A stretch of DNA of 64,000 nucleotides from Micromonospora sp. NBC_00389 (GTDB taxonomy: Bacteria; Actinomycetota; Actinomycetes; Mycobacteriales; Micromonosporaceae), in the NCBI RefSeq assembly GCF_036059255.1, contig NZ_CP107947.1, positions 4,960,001-5,024,000 on the forward strand. The letters are read 5' to 3'. Numbering within the stretch: the stretch's first letter is position 1; every line of letters starts with the position of its first letter. The notes under the pieces were generated by a model, which worked only from the letters and a program-made list of their open reading frames with translations, made no database searches and was not told the DNA's origin. Below are positions 24,325 to 32,342 of this stretch, piece after piece. The position numbers and the translations under genes were made by a program.

Positions 24325-26250
24325 ATGGTCACGACCAGCACGCCGCCCGGCGTCAGCCGGGTGGACCTGGCCCGGCTGACGGAACACTGGGCGGAGCCGC
24401 GCTCGCTACGCGGCTGGTTCAGCACGGTCGACCACAAGAGGATCGGCCGGCGCTACCTGGTCACCGCCGGGGTCTTCTTCGTCCTCGCCGGACTCAGCGC
24501 CCTGGCCATGCGCACCCAGCTCGCCCGACCCGAGGCGGGACTGCTGTCGCCCGAGGAGTACAACCAGCTCTTCACCATGCACGGCACGGCGATGATCTTC
24601 CTGTTCGCCACACCGATGCTCTTCGGCTTCGGGAACTACCTCGTACCCCTGATGATCGGCGCCCGGGACATGGCGTTCCCGAGACTGAACGCCTTCGGCT
24701 ACTGGGTCTTCCTGTTCGCCGGCCTGTTCATGTGGGCGAGCCTGCCCTTCGGCGCCGCCCCCAACAGCGGCTGGTTCGCGTACGCGCCGCTGAACTCCGA
24801 GCAGCACAACCCCGGCCTGCACATGGACGTCTACGCCCTCGGTCTGCTCTTCCTCGGCATATCCACGACCGCCGCCTCGATCAACTTCATCGTCACCGCG
24901 CTCAAGCTGCGGGCACCGGGAATGTCGCTCAACCGGGTACCGCTGTTCGTCTGGGCGATCGTCGCTACCGCGTTCATGGTGATCTTCGCGCTGCCGGCGC
25001 TGAACCTCGACAACGCGATGCTGTTCCTCGACCGCCGGTTCGACACCCACTTCTTCGACCCGTCGGCCGGCGGAAACGTCCTGCTCTGGCAGCACCTGTT
25101 CTGGATCTTCGGACACCCCGACGTGTACATCATCGTCATGCCGGGGCTGGGCATCGTTTCGGCGGTGCTACCCGCATTCACCCGGCGGGGCGTGGTCGGC
25201 TACCCGCTGATCGTGCTGTCCATCGTGGCGATCGCGATCATCTCGTTCGGGGTCTGGGTGCACCACATGTTCGCCACCGGGCTGCCGCAACTGTCGTACA
25301 GCTTCTTCAGCGCGGCCAGCACGATCATCACCATTCCGTCCGGGCTGCAGATCTTCGCCTGGCTGGCCACCATGCTGCTCGGCCGGCTGATCATCCGGGT
25401 GCCGCTACTGTTCGTCGTCGGCTTCATCGTGACCTTCGTGCTCGGCGGCGTCACTGGCACGATGTTCGCCCTGACCGCGTTCGACCAGCAGGTCACCGAC
25501 ACCTACTTCGTGGTGGCGCACTTCCACTACGTGCTGATCGGCGGCGCGGTCTTCCCGATGCTCGCCGGCATCTACTACTGGCTGCCCAAGATCACCGGGC
25601 GGATGTACCACGAAGGGCTGGGGCGCTGGGCGTTCTGGCTGGTCTTCGCGGGCATGCACGTCACCTTCTTCCCCATGCACCTCTACGGTCTGTTCGGGAT
25701 GCCCCGCCGGGTCTACACCTACGCCAGCGAGCCGGGCTGGGGCGGATGGAACCTGGTCAGCACCATCGGCTCCTACGTGCTCGCTCTCGGACTGCTGCTC
25801 GTGCTCGTCGGCGTGGTGCACGCCGTCCGCCGGGGTCGGCCCGCCCCGCCGGACCCCTGGCGCGCCGACACCCTGGAATGGGCCACCACGTCGCCGCCCG
25901 AGCCGTACAACTTCCCCGTCCTGCCTCGGGTGCACAGCCTGCACCCGGTGTGGGACGAACGGACCGCCGAGTCGACCGGCGAGGGGGCGACCGCGGACCG
26001 CATCCTCAGCGAGGGACGCAACACACTGCTCACCAGCGAACTGGACGCCCGCGTCGAACGCCCGGTGCCGATGCCGGAGTCAACGCTCAAGCCCCTCGTG
26101 CTCGCCGCCGCGTTGCTGGTCCTCTTCGCCGCTCTGCTCGTCGCCTGGTACCCGGTGGCGGCCGTCGCCGCGGTGGTGGTGGCCGCGACGATCGCGGTCT
26201 GGCTCTGGCCAGCTGGACCGAGCCGGACGAGCGGGGTGGCGACACCATGA
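24325..26250 (+). CDS. ctaD: Cytochrome c oxidase subunit I
   Basis: A 641-aa haem-copper oxidase core subunit with about 14 helices. Seen: low-spin haem histidine in FTMHGTAMIFL; HPDVY, the CuB histidine and cross-linked tyrosine; WVHHMF with two CuB histidines; HFHYV with the haem ligands. The usual glutamate of GHPEVY is aspartate here, an unusual but acidic swap at the end of the D proton channel. Residues about 580-635 add two further helices, typical of caa3-type CtaD. It follows ctaC after 17 bases with a GGGGAGGGGG site and overlaps ctaE by ATGA. Confidence 0.95.
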   Translation: MVTTSTPPGVSRVDLARLTEHWAEPRSLRGWFSTVDHKRIGRRYLVTAGVFFVLAGLSALAMRTQLARPEAGLLSPEEYNQLFTMHGTAMIFLFATPMLFGFGNYLVPLMIGARDMAFPRLNAFGYWVFLFAGLFMWASLPFGAAPNSGWFAYAPLNSEQHNPGLHMDVYALGLLFLGISTTAASINFIVTALKLRAPGMSLNRVPLFVWAIVATAFMVIFALPALNLDNAMLFLDRRFDTHFFDPSAGGNVLLWQHLFWIFGHPDVYIIVMPGLGIVSAVLPAFTRRGVVGYPLIVLSIVAIAIISFGVWVHHMFATGLPQLSYSFFSAASTIITIPSGLQIFAWLATMLLGRLIIRVPLLFVVGFIVTFVLGGVTGTMFALTAFDQQVTDTYFVVAHFHYVLIGGAVFPMLAGIYYWLPKITGRMYHEGLGRWAFWLVFAGMHVTFFPMHLYGLFGMPRRVYTYASEPGWGGWNLVSTIGSYVLALGLLLVLVGVVHAVRRGRPAPPDPWRADTLEWATTSPPEPYNFPVLPRVHSLHPVWDERTAESTGEGATADRILSEGRNTLLTSELDARVERPVPMPESTLKPLVLAAALLVLFAALLVAWYPVAAVAAVVVAATIAVWLWPAGPSRTSGVATP

Positions 26251-26873
26251 CGGATCGGGGCGGGATCATGGCGGCCACCGGCGCCGAGGCGCTGAGCACC
26301 GAGCTGCCAGCCGGTCGATCGACCGGCTGGTGGGGCATGGTGATGTTCGTGGCCACCGAGGCCACCCTCTTCGCCTGCCTGCTCGGCAGCTACTTCTACC
26401 TCCGCTTCCAGTACGGCCCCCAGTGGCCGCCGGGCGCCATCGGGGCCCCGGAACTGCTCAAGCCGTTGATCATGACCGCCGTGCTGCTGCCCAGCAGTCT
26501 GCCCATGGTGTGGGCCGAACGCGGCAGCCGGCACGGCCGGCGGTGGCAGCTGCGGTGCGGCCTGGGCGCCACCATGGTGCTCGGGCTGACCTTCCTGACC
26601 CTGCAGGCCATCGAGTACGCCGAGAAGCTCCGGCACTTCACCCTGACCACCGACGTGTACGGGTCGCTGTTCTACCTGATCACCGGTTTCCACGGGCTGC
26701 ACGTCCTGGTCGGCCTGACCATGATCGGCTGGCTGCTCGCCGCCGCCCTGAGCGGCGCCACCATCGACGCCCACCGGCGCGAGCGGGTCCGCAACACCGC
26801 CATCTACTGGCACTTCGTCGACGCGGTGTGGGCCGCCATCCTGTTCACCATCTACCTCTCCCCACGACTATGA
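26247..26873 (+). CDS. ctaE: Cytochrome c oxidase subunit III
   Basis: A 208-aa membrane protein of the CoxC/CtaE family. Signs: GWWGMVMFVATEATLFACLLGSYFYLR (with the conserved glutamate), QAIEYAEKLRHFTLTTDVYGS, FYLITGFHGLHVLVGL (GFHGLHV is the family hallmark), and IYWHFVDAVWAAILFTIYL at the end. About five helices fit the bacterial form. The start MTDRGGIM overlaps the ctaD stop. It stabilises proton uptake in subunit I. Confidence 0.93.
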   Translation: MTDRGGIMAATGAEALSTELPAGRSTGWWGMVMFVATEATLFACLLGSYFYLRFQYGPQWPPGAIGAPELLKPLIMTAVLLPSSLPMVWAERGSRHGRRWQLRCGLGATMVLGLTFLTLQAIEYAEKLRHFTLTTDVYGSLFYLITGFHGLHVLVGLTMIGWLLAAALSGATIDAHRRERVRNTAIYWHFVDAVWAAILFTIYLSPRL

Positions 26874-27274
26874 CCACCACACCACCCGGGCCACGGGCCC
26901 GTCTGACCGGCGGGGTGCTGCTCTGGTACGGCGTCCTCGGCGGCGCCGTCGCTTGGGCCGTACACGTGCTCGCCGCCTGGGGCCTCGACGAACTCGCCTG
27001 CGCCGCCGGCTCCGACCGCGTCCTCGCCATGCCGCTCGGGCGGGTCGTCGGGCTCGCGGTGATCGTCCCGGCCCTGGTCACCGCGGGCTCGCTGGCGGTC
27101 GCCGCCCTGGCATGGCGACGCACCGCCCGCGCGCAGGCCACGGGCACCCAGGACCGGGCGTACGGCCGGTCCCGGATGCTCGCCGTGGTGGGCGTCTGGG
27201 TCAACCTGCTGTTCCTGACGATCATCGTGCTCGGCGGGGTCGCCGTGCTGGTGCTGCCGCCATGTCAGCTCTGA
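26870..27274 (+). CDS. Small membrane protein of the oxidase operon
   Basis: A 134-aa protein with three hydrophobic helices (VLLWYGVLGGAVAWAVHVLAAWG; VVGLAVIVPALVTAGSLAVAALAW; MLAVVGVWVNLLFLTIIVLGGVAVLVL). It takes the place where oxidase subunit IV genes usually lie, between ctaE and ctaG, but no subunit IV motif is clear. It overlaps ctaE by ATGA and ctaG by 13 bases, so it is certainly part of the operon. It could be a subunit IV analogue or an assembly factor. Confidence 0.7.
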   Translation: MTTTPPGPRARLTGGVLLWYGVLGGAVAWAVHVLAAWGLDELACAAGSDRVLAMPLGRVVGLAVIVPALVTAGSLAVAALAWRRTARAQATGTQDRAYGRSRMLAVVGVWVNLLFLTIIVLGGVAVLVLPPCQL

Positions 27275-28176
27275 GCGTCCACCAGGCACACGGGCCCGGC
27301 CAGAGCCCGCTGGCCGAGAGCCTGCTGGCGATGCTCGTCGTCGTCACGGTCTGCCTGCTGGCAGCCGGCTACGGGCGGGGCGTCCAGGAGCTGTGGTCGC
27401 GCCGCGGCGCGGGGCACGTGGTCCCCCGCCGGCGGGTGGCCGCGTTCGGCGCCGGACTGCTGGTGGTGCTCGGCACTGAGCACGGGCCGGCGCACGAGAT
27501 GGCGGAGTCCTCCTTGGCCGGGCACATGGCTCAGCACATGCTGCTCCTGCTGGTGGCCGGGCCGTTGCTCGCGGCCGGCGCGGCGGGGCTGCCGCTGAGC
27601 ATGGCCGTGCCGCTCCCGCTGCGCCGGCTGCTCGCCCGCTGCCGGGTGGCGCCGCCGATGCGCCGGCTGCGCCACCCGGGCACGTACGCCCTGCTGGCCG
27701 GTGGCGGGCAGACCGTCGTGCTCTGGTTCTGGCACCTGCCCGGGCCGTACGCGGCCGCGGTCGACCGTCCCGCCGTGCACGCCACCGAGCATCTGTGCTT
27801 CCTGGCCACGGCCTGGCTGTTCTGGGCGCCGGTGCTCGGCTCGCCACGGCACCGCGCCCCCGCCCCGGTGACGGTGCTGCTGCTGGCCGGCACCATGCTG
27901 CCCGCCTCGGCCCTCGGCGCCGTGCTCACCTTCGCCCCGCAACCGATCTATCCGCGGCGGGTGTTCGGCGCCGACCCGCTGGCCGACCAGCAACTCGCCG
28001 GCCTGTTGATGTGGGCGCCGATGGACCTGGCCGTGCTGGTCGTGGCGCTGACCGTGTTCCTGGGCTGGCTGCTGCGGATGGACCGCGACCGGCCCGACGG
28101 CCTGCGCGGGGGGCCGCCACCCGGAGGGACCCGCCCGATGGCGACCACAGCTGAAGCGGAAGGGATGGTGCCATGA
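27262..28176 (+). CDS. ctaG: Cytochrome c oxidase assembly protein CtaG (caa3 type)
   Basis: A 304-aa protein with seven or so helices, of the Bacillus CtaG/COG3336 family, not the Cox11 type. Signs: ESSLAGHMAQHMLLLLVAGPLL, VVLWFWHLPGPYAAAVDRPAVHATEH, WLFWAPVLGSPRH, and MWAPMDLAVLVV. The spread of membrane histidines suits copper delivery to the oxidase. The start MSALSVHQAHG at 27262 overlaps the preceding gene; longer forms are shadows. The C-terminal 30 residues are polar. Confidence 0.88.
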   Translation: MSALSVHQAHGPGQSPLAESLLAMLVVVTVCLLAAGYGRGVQELWSRRGAGHVVPRRRVAAFGAGLLVVLGTEHGPAHEMAESSLAGHMAQHMLLLLVAGPLLAAGAAGLPLSMAVPLPLRRLLARCRVAPPMRRLRHPGTYALLAGGGQTVVLWFWHLPGPYAAAVDRPAVHATEHLCFLATAWLFWAPVLGSPRHRAPAPVTVLLLAGTMLPASALGAVLTFAPQPIYPRRVFGADPLADQQLAGLLMWAPMDLAVLVVALTVFLGWLLRMDRDRPDGLRGGPPPGGTRPMATTAEAEGMVP

Positions 28177-28565
28177 TGCTGCCCCGCCGGCTCTGGGCAC
28201 TCGGTGCGGCCCTCATGATCCTGCCGATGGTCGCGGTTACCGCCTGCGCCTCGACGGCCCCACCGCCACCACCGGAGTCGCGCAACGGACGGCCCGACCG
28301 CGGCGCAGAGCTGATCGCCCAGTACGGCTGCGGGTCGTGCCACACCATCCCTGGCATCAACCGCGCCGACGGCCTGGTCGGCCCGCCCCTGACTCGGTTC
28401 GGCGCCCGCTCCTATATCGCCGGTCAACTGCCCAACAACGCCGACAACCTCCGGCGCTGGATCGCCGATCCCCAGGCCGTGGAGCCCGGGACCGCCATGC
28501 CGAACCTCGGTATCAGTGCCATTGACGCCCAGGACATCGCCGCCTACCTCTACACGCTGGACTGA
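28173..28565 (+). CDS. Monohaem c-type cytochrome lipoprotein
   Basis: A 130-aa protein. The signal peptide ends at a lipobox in AVTAC (cysteine about residue 25). One haem c site, CGSCH, is followed by IPGINRADGLVGPPL, and the axial methionine lies in GTAMPNLG. The LRRWIADPQAVEPG helix is typical of small class I cytochromes near oxidases. Tethered outside the membrane, it may shuttle electrons from the bc complex to the caa3 oxidase. The start overlaps the ctaG stop by ATGA; the next gene follows after 3 bases. Confidence 0.9.
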   Translation: MMLPRRLWALGAALMILPMVAVTACASTAPPPPPESRNGRPDRGAELIAQYGCGSCHTIPGINRADGLVGPPLTRFGARSYIAGQLPNNADNLRRWIADPQAVEPGTAMPNLGISAIDAQDIAAYLYTLD

Positions 28566-28568
28566 CCG

Positions 28569-29369
28569 ATGCGGCACTCACGAGCCGCGGCCCGGCGGCT
28601 CACCCTGCATCCCCGCCGGATGCTCGCGGTCGGAGCCGTGCTGGTGCTCGCCGCCGGTCCGGTGGCGCTCGCCCCCGAGCCGACCCCCGGGGCGGCGACC
28701 CCGGCCGCGTCCGCGCCGTCGTCGATCCCGGCGGACCGGGGCACCGAGCTCTACCTGCAGCAGTGCGCGAGTTGCCACGGTGAGCAGGGGCGGGGCACGC
28801 AGCGGGGCCCGTCGCTGATCGGCGTCGGCCCCGCCTCGGTCGACTTCCAGGTCTCCACCGGACGGATGCCGCTGTCGCGGGAGGAGCAGCAGGCCCGGCG
28901 CGCGGAACCGGTGTTCTCGGCCGACGACATCCGCGCACTGGTGGGCCACGTCGGCAGCTTCGGCGGGGGTGGTCCGCAGATACCCCGGGTCGCCCCGGGC
29001 AACCTGGTCTCCGGTCAGGAGATCTTCGCCGCCAACTGCGCACCCTGCCATGGGGCCACCGGCGCGGGCACCGCGCTGACCAACGGCTGGACCGCCCCGC
29101 CGCTGTACGACGCCACAGCGACGCAGGTCGCCGAGGCGGTCCGGGTCGGCCCCGGGCTGATGCCGGTCTTTCCCAGCCAGGTGCTCGACGACCAGCAGGT
29201 CAACGACCTCACCGCGTACGTGCAGCGGCTCCGCGGCGAGCGGCTGGACCGGGGCGGCAACCCCCTCGGTCGGCTCGGCCCGCTGGCCGAGGGACTGGTC
29301 GCCTGGGTGGCCGTCCTGGGTCTGCTGGTGGCAGCCGCTCGATGGCTGGGCAGGAGGGCGGGGGAGTGA
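28569..29369 (+). CDS. qcrC: Dihaem cytochrome c subunit of the bc complex (QcrC-like)
   Basis: A 266-aa protein with an N-terminal signal helix, two haem c sites (CASCHGEQGRG near 57-67 and CAPCHGATGAG near 157-167), axial methionines in TGRMPL and GLMPVFP, and one C-terminal membrane helix (GLVAWVAVLGLLVAAARWLG). This is the plan of actinobacterial QcrC: dihaem c1 that replaces a separate cytochrome c. It is followed by the Rieske and cytochrome b genes in the qcrCAB order. GTGA coupling to the Rieske gene. Confidence 0.9.
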   Translation: MRHSRAAARRLTLHPRRMLAVGAVLVLAAGPVALAPEPTPGAATPAASAPSSIPADRGTELYLQQCASCHGEQGRGTQRGPSLIGVGPASVDFQVSTGRMPLSREEQQARRAEPVFSADDIRALVGHVGSFGGGGPQIPRVAPGNLVSGQEIFAANCAPCHGATGAGTALTNGWTAPPLYDATATQVAEAVRVGPGLMPVFPSQVLDDQQVNDLTAYVQRLRGERLDRGGNPLGRLGPLAEGLVAWVAVLGLLVAAARWLGRRAGE

Positions 29370-30229
29370 GCGCGCGGCGTCCCTCGGCGAGCGAGCGGGC
29401 GGCCAGTCGCCGGACCGTCGTCGCGTTTCTGGTCAGCGCCGCCGGGGCGGTGGGCTTCGCGGTGACGTACGCGGTGGGCGGCGACACCCGCTGGGAGGGG
29501 GTCTGTCTCGCGGTGGCCTTCGCCGGGCTGGCCGTGGGCCTCGCCATCTGGGGCCGGCGGCTCGTGCCGGTCGACGGGTACGTCGAGGAGCACGAGGGCT
29601 TCGCGCCGCCTCCGACCGAGCAGGCGATGACCGCCGCAGTGCTCGCCGCGCCGGACAGCCCGGTGCGGCGGCGGGGCCTGCTCGCCGCGCTCGGGCTCGC
29701 GCTGAGCGCGCTCGGCGCCGCCGCGCTGTTCCCGCTGCGCTCCCTGCTGCCCTCCGGACGGGCCCACCCGCTCCAGGCACGCAGAGACACCCCATGGGGA
29801 CCCGGCGTGCGGCTGGTCACCGCGGACGGACGGCCACTGCGGCTGCAGGACGTGCCCGCCGGCACCGCGGTCGGGATCTTTCCCGAGGGCCACCTCGACA
29901 CCGGGGACGGCCCCGCTTTCGCGGTCCGCCTTGATCCGGAACGCTTCTCCCGCCCGCCCTCCGCCGGTCACGTGAACGGGCTGGTCGTCTACTCGCTGCT
30001 CTGCACGCACGCAGGGTGCCCGGTCCGGATCTACCTCAAGGGCACCGGGCAGGTGCTCTGTCCCTGCCATCAGTCCTCCTTCGACCTGCTGGCAGATGCC
30101 CGGCCGGTGGCCGGTCCGGCGGCCCGGGCGCTGCCAGGGCTGCCGATCGAGGTCGGACCGGACGGCTTCCTCCGCGCGACCGGTGACTTCACCGTGCCGC
30201 CCGGCGCGGGCTTCTGGAGCTCACCATGA
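29366..30229 (+). CDS. qcrA: Rieske iron-sulfur protein of the bc complex
   Basis: A 287-aa protein (295 if the ATG at 29342 is used). Helices: VVAFLVSAAGAVGFAVTYAVGG, VCLAVAFAGLAVGLAIWG, and a third near LLAALGLALSALGAAALFPL, so three membrane helices as in actinobacterial QcrA. The C-terminal 2Fe-2S domain has CTHAGCPV and CPCHQSSFDLL, the two cysteine/histidine pairs. GTG 29366 overlaps the qcrC stop as GTGA and has GGGCGGGGGAG upstream, so it is preferred. It passes electrons from quinol to the dihaem c. Confidence 0.92.
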   Translation: MSARRPSASERAASRRTVVAFLVSAAGAVGFAVTYAVGGDTRWEGVCLAVAFAGLAVGLAIWGRRLVPVDGYVEEHEGFAPPPTEQAMTAAVLAAPDSPVRRRGLLAALGLALSALGAAALFPLRSLLPSGRAHPLQARRDTPWGPGVRLVTADGRPLRLQDVPAGTAVGIFPEGHLDTGDGPAFAVRLDPERFSRPPSAGHVNGLVVYSLLCTHAGCPVRIYLKGTGQVLCPCHQSSFDLLADARPVAGPAARALPGLPIEVGPDGFLRATGDFTVPPGAGFWSSP

Positions 30230-31989
30230 TCACCGACCGGCTGGCCCGGGCCCTGGACGACCGGCTACGGCTCTCGCCGATCACCCGCCGGGCGCTGGTG
30301 AAGGTCTTTCCCGACCACTGGTCGTTCATGCTCGGCGAGATCGCGCTCTACTCGTTCATCGCGCTGATCCTCACCGGCGTCTACCTGACCTTCTTCTTCG
30401 ACGCCAGCTCCGCCGACCGGGTCTACCGCGGTGCGTACGCCCCGCTGGACGGCGCCACCACCTCCGCGGCGTACGCCTCGACGGTGCGGCTCAGCTGGGA
30501 CGTCCGGGCCGGCCTGCTGATCCGGCAGACCCACCACTGGGCCGCGCTGGTCTTCGTCGCGGCCATCGTGCTGCACCTGGCGCGGATCTTCTTCACCGGG
30601 GCGTTCCGCAAACCCCGTGAGCTCAACTGGCTGATCGGCGTGACCATGCTGACCCTCGCCCTGGCCAACGGCTTCACCGGCTACTCCCTGCCGGACGACC
30701 TGCTCTCCGGGCTGGGCCTGCGGATCATCACCTCGGTGGTGGAGTCGATCCCCCTGGTCGGGGCGTGGCTGGTTTCCCTGGCCCTGGGCGGGGAGTTCCC
30801 CTCCGACGAGATGATCCCCCGGATGTTCGTCGCCCACGTGCTGCTGGTGCCGGCCGTCCTCGTCGCCCTCGTGTCGCTGCACATGGGCATCCTGGTGCGG
30901 CAGAAGCACAGCCAGTTCCCCGGTCCGGGGCGGACCGAGCACAACGTCGTCGGCTCCCGGCTGTGGCCGAGCTACACCCTGCGCACGCTCGCCCTGTTCG
31001 CCTGGGTGCTGGCGGTACTGTTCGCCCTCGGCGGCCTGATCCAGATCAACCCGGTCTGGCTCTACGGGCCCTTCGAACCGGCCCAGTCCACCGCGCCGGC
31101 CCAGCCCGACTGGTACGTCGCCTGGGGTGATGGGGCCCTGCGGCTGTTCCCGCCGCTGGAGTTCCGCGTCGCCGGGCATCTGGTGCCCGCGCCGTTCTTC
31201 CCCGGCGTGGTGCTCGGCGGGTTGACCTTCCTCGTCCTCTACGCGTGGCCGTTCGTCGAACGGCTGCGTACCGGCGATCGCCGGCAGCACCACCTACTCG
31301 ACCGGCCCCGCGACCATCCCGTCCGGATGGGCATCGGTGTGGCCGCGCTGACCTTCTACGCGGTACTCACGGTGGCGGCCGGCGACGACATCATCGCCCG
31401 CCTGCTGCGGGTGCCGATCTACGACCTGCTGTCGGTGTTCCAGGTGCTGGTGCTCGTCCTGCCGATCCTGGCCGGGGCCCTCGCCTTCCTGACCGCGCGG
31501 GCGCTGCACCGCGGCGGCGCAGCCGGCGTCGGCGAACTCACCCGCGCGGACCTGCGGCGGGCCGCCCACCGCTCGCCTCACCCACCCGAGGGCGAGGGTG
31601 AACCGGAAACACCCGCCCTGGACAGGCCGGGGGAACGAATCGAGCTGTGGCCGGAGGGCGACCTGTGGCATTGGCGATACCGCGACGAGGCCCGGCACCT
31701 CGTCATCGGCGGGAACCGGGCCCTGCGCTCGGAGGAGGAAGCGATCTCGGCCTCCCGGCTCGCGTACCCGGGGGTCGACCGGGTGGTGGTGCCCGGACCG
31801 CCGCCGGCGCCACCGCCCGGGCCGATCCGCGCCGCCCTGCGCCGTTGGGGCCGGGCCGCGGCCGTCGGGTCGCTGCTGCTCGCAGCCCTCGTCGAGAAAC
31901 GGCGGGACCGCCGGGAGCGGGAACGGGTGGACGGCCCGACGCCGCCGGAGCCGGCGGAAGAGGCGCCGACCGGGGATGGGCGGACATGA
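30226..31989 (+). CDS. qcrB: Cytochrome b of the bc complex with a C-terminal YegP-like tail
   Basis: A 587-aa protein with eight or nine helices. Haem b ligands: QTHHWAALVF and an H near VLHLARIF on one helix pair, MFVAHVLLVPAV and SLHMGILVRQKH on the other. The quinol-site PEWY is PDWY (QPDWYVAW). After residue 440 comes a soluble region: a polar linker, then LWHWRYRDEARHLVIGGN with EEEAISASRLAYP, which resembles the DUF1508/YegP fold, then an arginine-rich end. That tail is unusual for QcrB. The ATG overlaps the Rieske stop. Last gene of the respiratory operon. Confidence 0.92.
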   Translation: MITDRLARALDDRLRLSPITRRALVKVFPDHWSFMLGEIALYSFIALILTGVYLTFFFDASSADRVYRGAYAPLDGATTSAAYASTVRLSWDVRAGLLIRQTHHWAALVFVAAIVLHLARIFFTGAFRKPRELNWLIGVTMLTLALANGFTGYSLPDDLLSGLGLRIITSVVESIPLVGAWLVSLALGGEFPSDEMIPRMFVAHVLLVPAVLVALVSLHMGILVRQKHSQFPGPGRTEHNVVGSRLWPSYTLRTLALFAWVLAVLFALGGLIQINPVWLYGPFEPAQSTAPAQPDWYVAWGDGALRLFPPLEFRVAGHLVPAPFFPGVVLGGLTFLVLYAWPFVERLRTGDRRQHHLLDRPRDHPVRMGIGVAALTFYAVLTVAAGDDIIARLLRVPIYDLLSVFQVLVLVLPILAGALAFLTARALHRGGAAGVGELTRADLRRAAHRSPHPPEGEGEPETPALDRPGERIELWPEGDLWHWRYRDEARHLVIGGNRALRSEEEAISASRLAYPGVDRVVVPGPPPAPPPGPIRAALRRWGRAAAVGSLLLAALVEKRRDRRERERVDGPTPPEPAEEAPTGDGRT

Positions 31990-32058
31990 CACACCTGGTG
32001 GGGCGCGTGGAGGGAAAGGGCCGATGAAGGCTCCGCCGTCGCCGAGGGTGGCGCGACC

Positions 32059-32072
32059 GGTGATGTATCACC
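32059..32072. other. Small inverted repeat downstream of qcrB
   Basis: GGTGAT-GT-ATCACC is a perfect 6-bp inverted repeat 70 bases after the qcrB stop. It could be an operator or a weak terminator. No gene is visible in 31990-32196 otherwise. Confidence 0.3.
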
Positions 32073-32200
32073 AACGAGGATCAGGGTCGGGATCACGGCA
32101 CGGCCCCCTCCATGTCCCCCCGCACCGCCGTCCCTTCAAGATCGTCCCCAGACCGCTCCGGCGGCCAGGTGGTCCGCCTCAGCCAGCTTGTGTCAGCTTC

Positions 32201-32218
32201 TCGACCCTGGAGGGCCGA
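32201..32218. repeat. Left-end hairpin of the IS200/IS605 element
   Basis: TCGACCCTGGAGGGCCGA folds with arms TCG-CCCT/AGGG-CGA and one mismatch. It shares the CCCT-AGGG core with the hairpin at the other end, as expected for IS605-type ends. Confidence 0.5.
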
Positions 32219-32342
32219 GCTTGCGGATCGTGACGGCTCGTGGTGATGAGCACGAGGTCGCGCCGCGTTCGGCAGGCTGACGGCTGCCCAGCCTGTAACA
32301 CCGCGTGCGGCGATGTTGCGGGCTGCGTTCCGGTCGGCGTGC

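Noticed and set aside
24732..26246. Rightward frame running upstream of ctaE
   Set aside because: It overlaps ctaD in another frame. Only the part from ATG 26247 matches subunit III.
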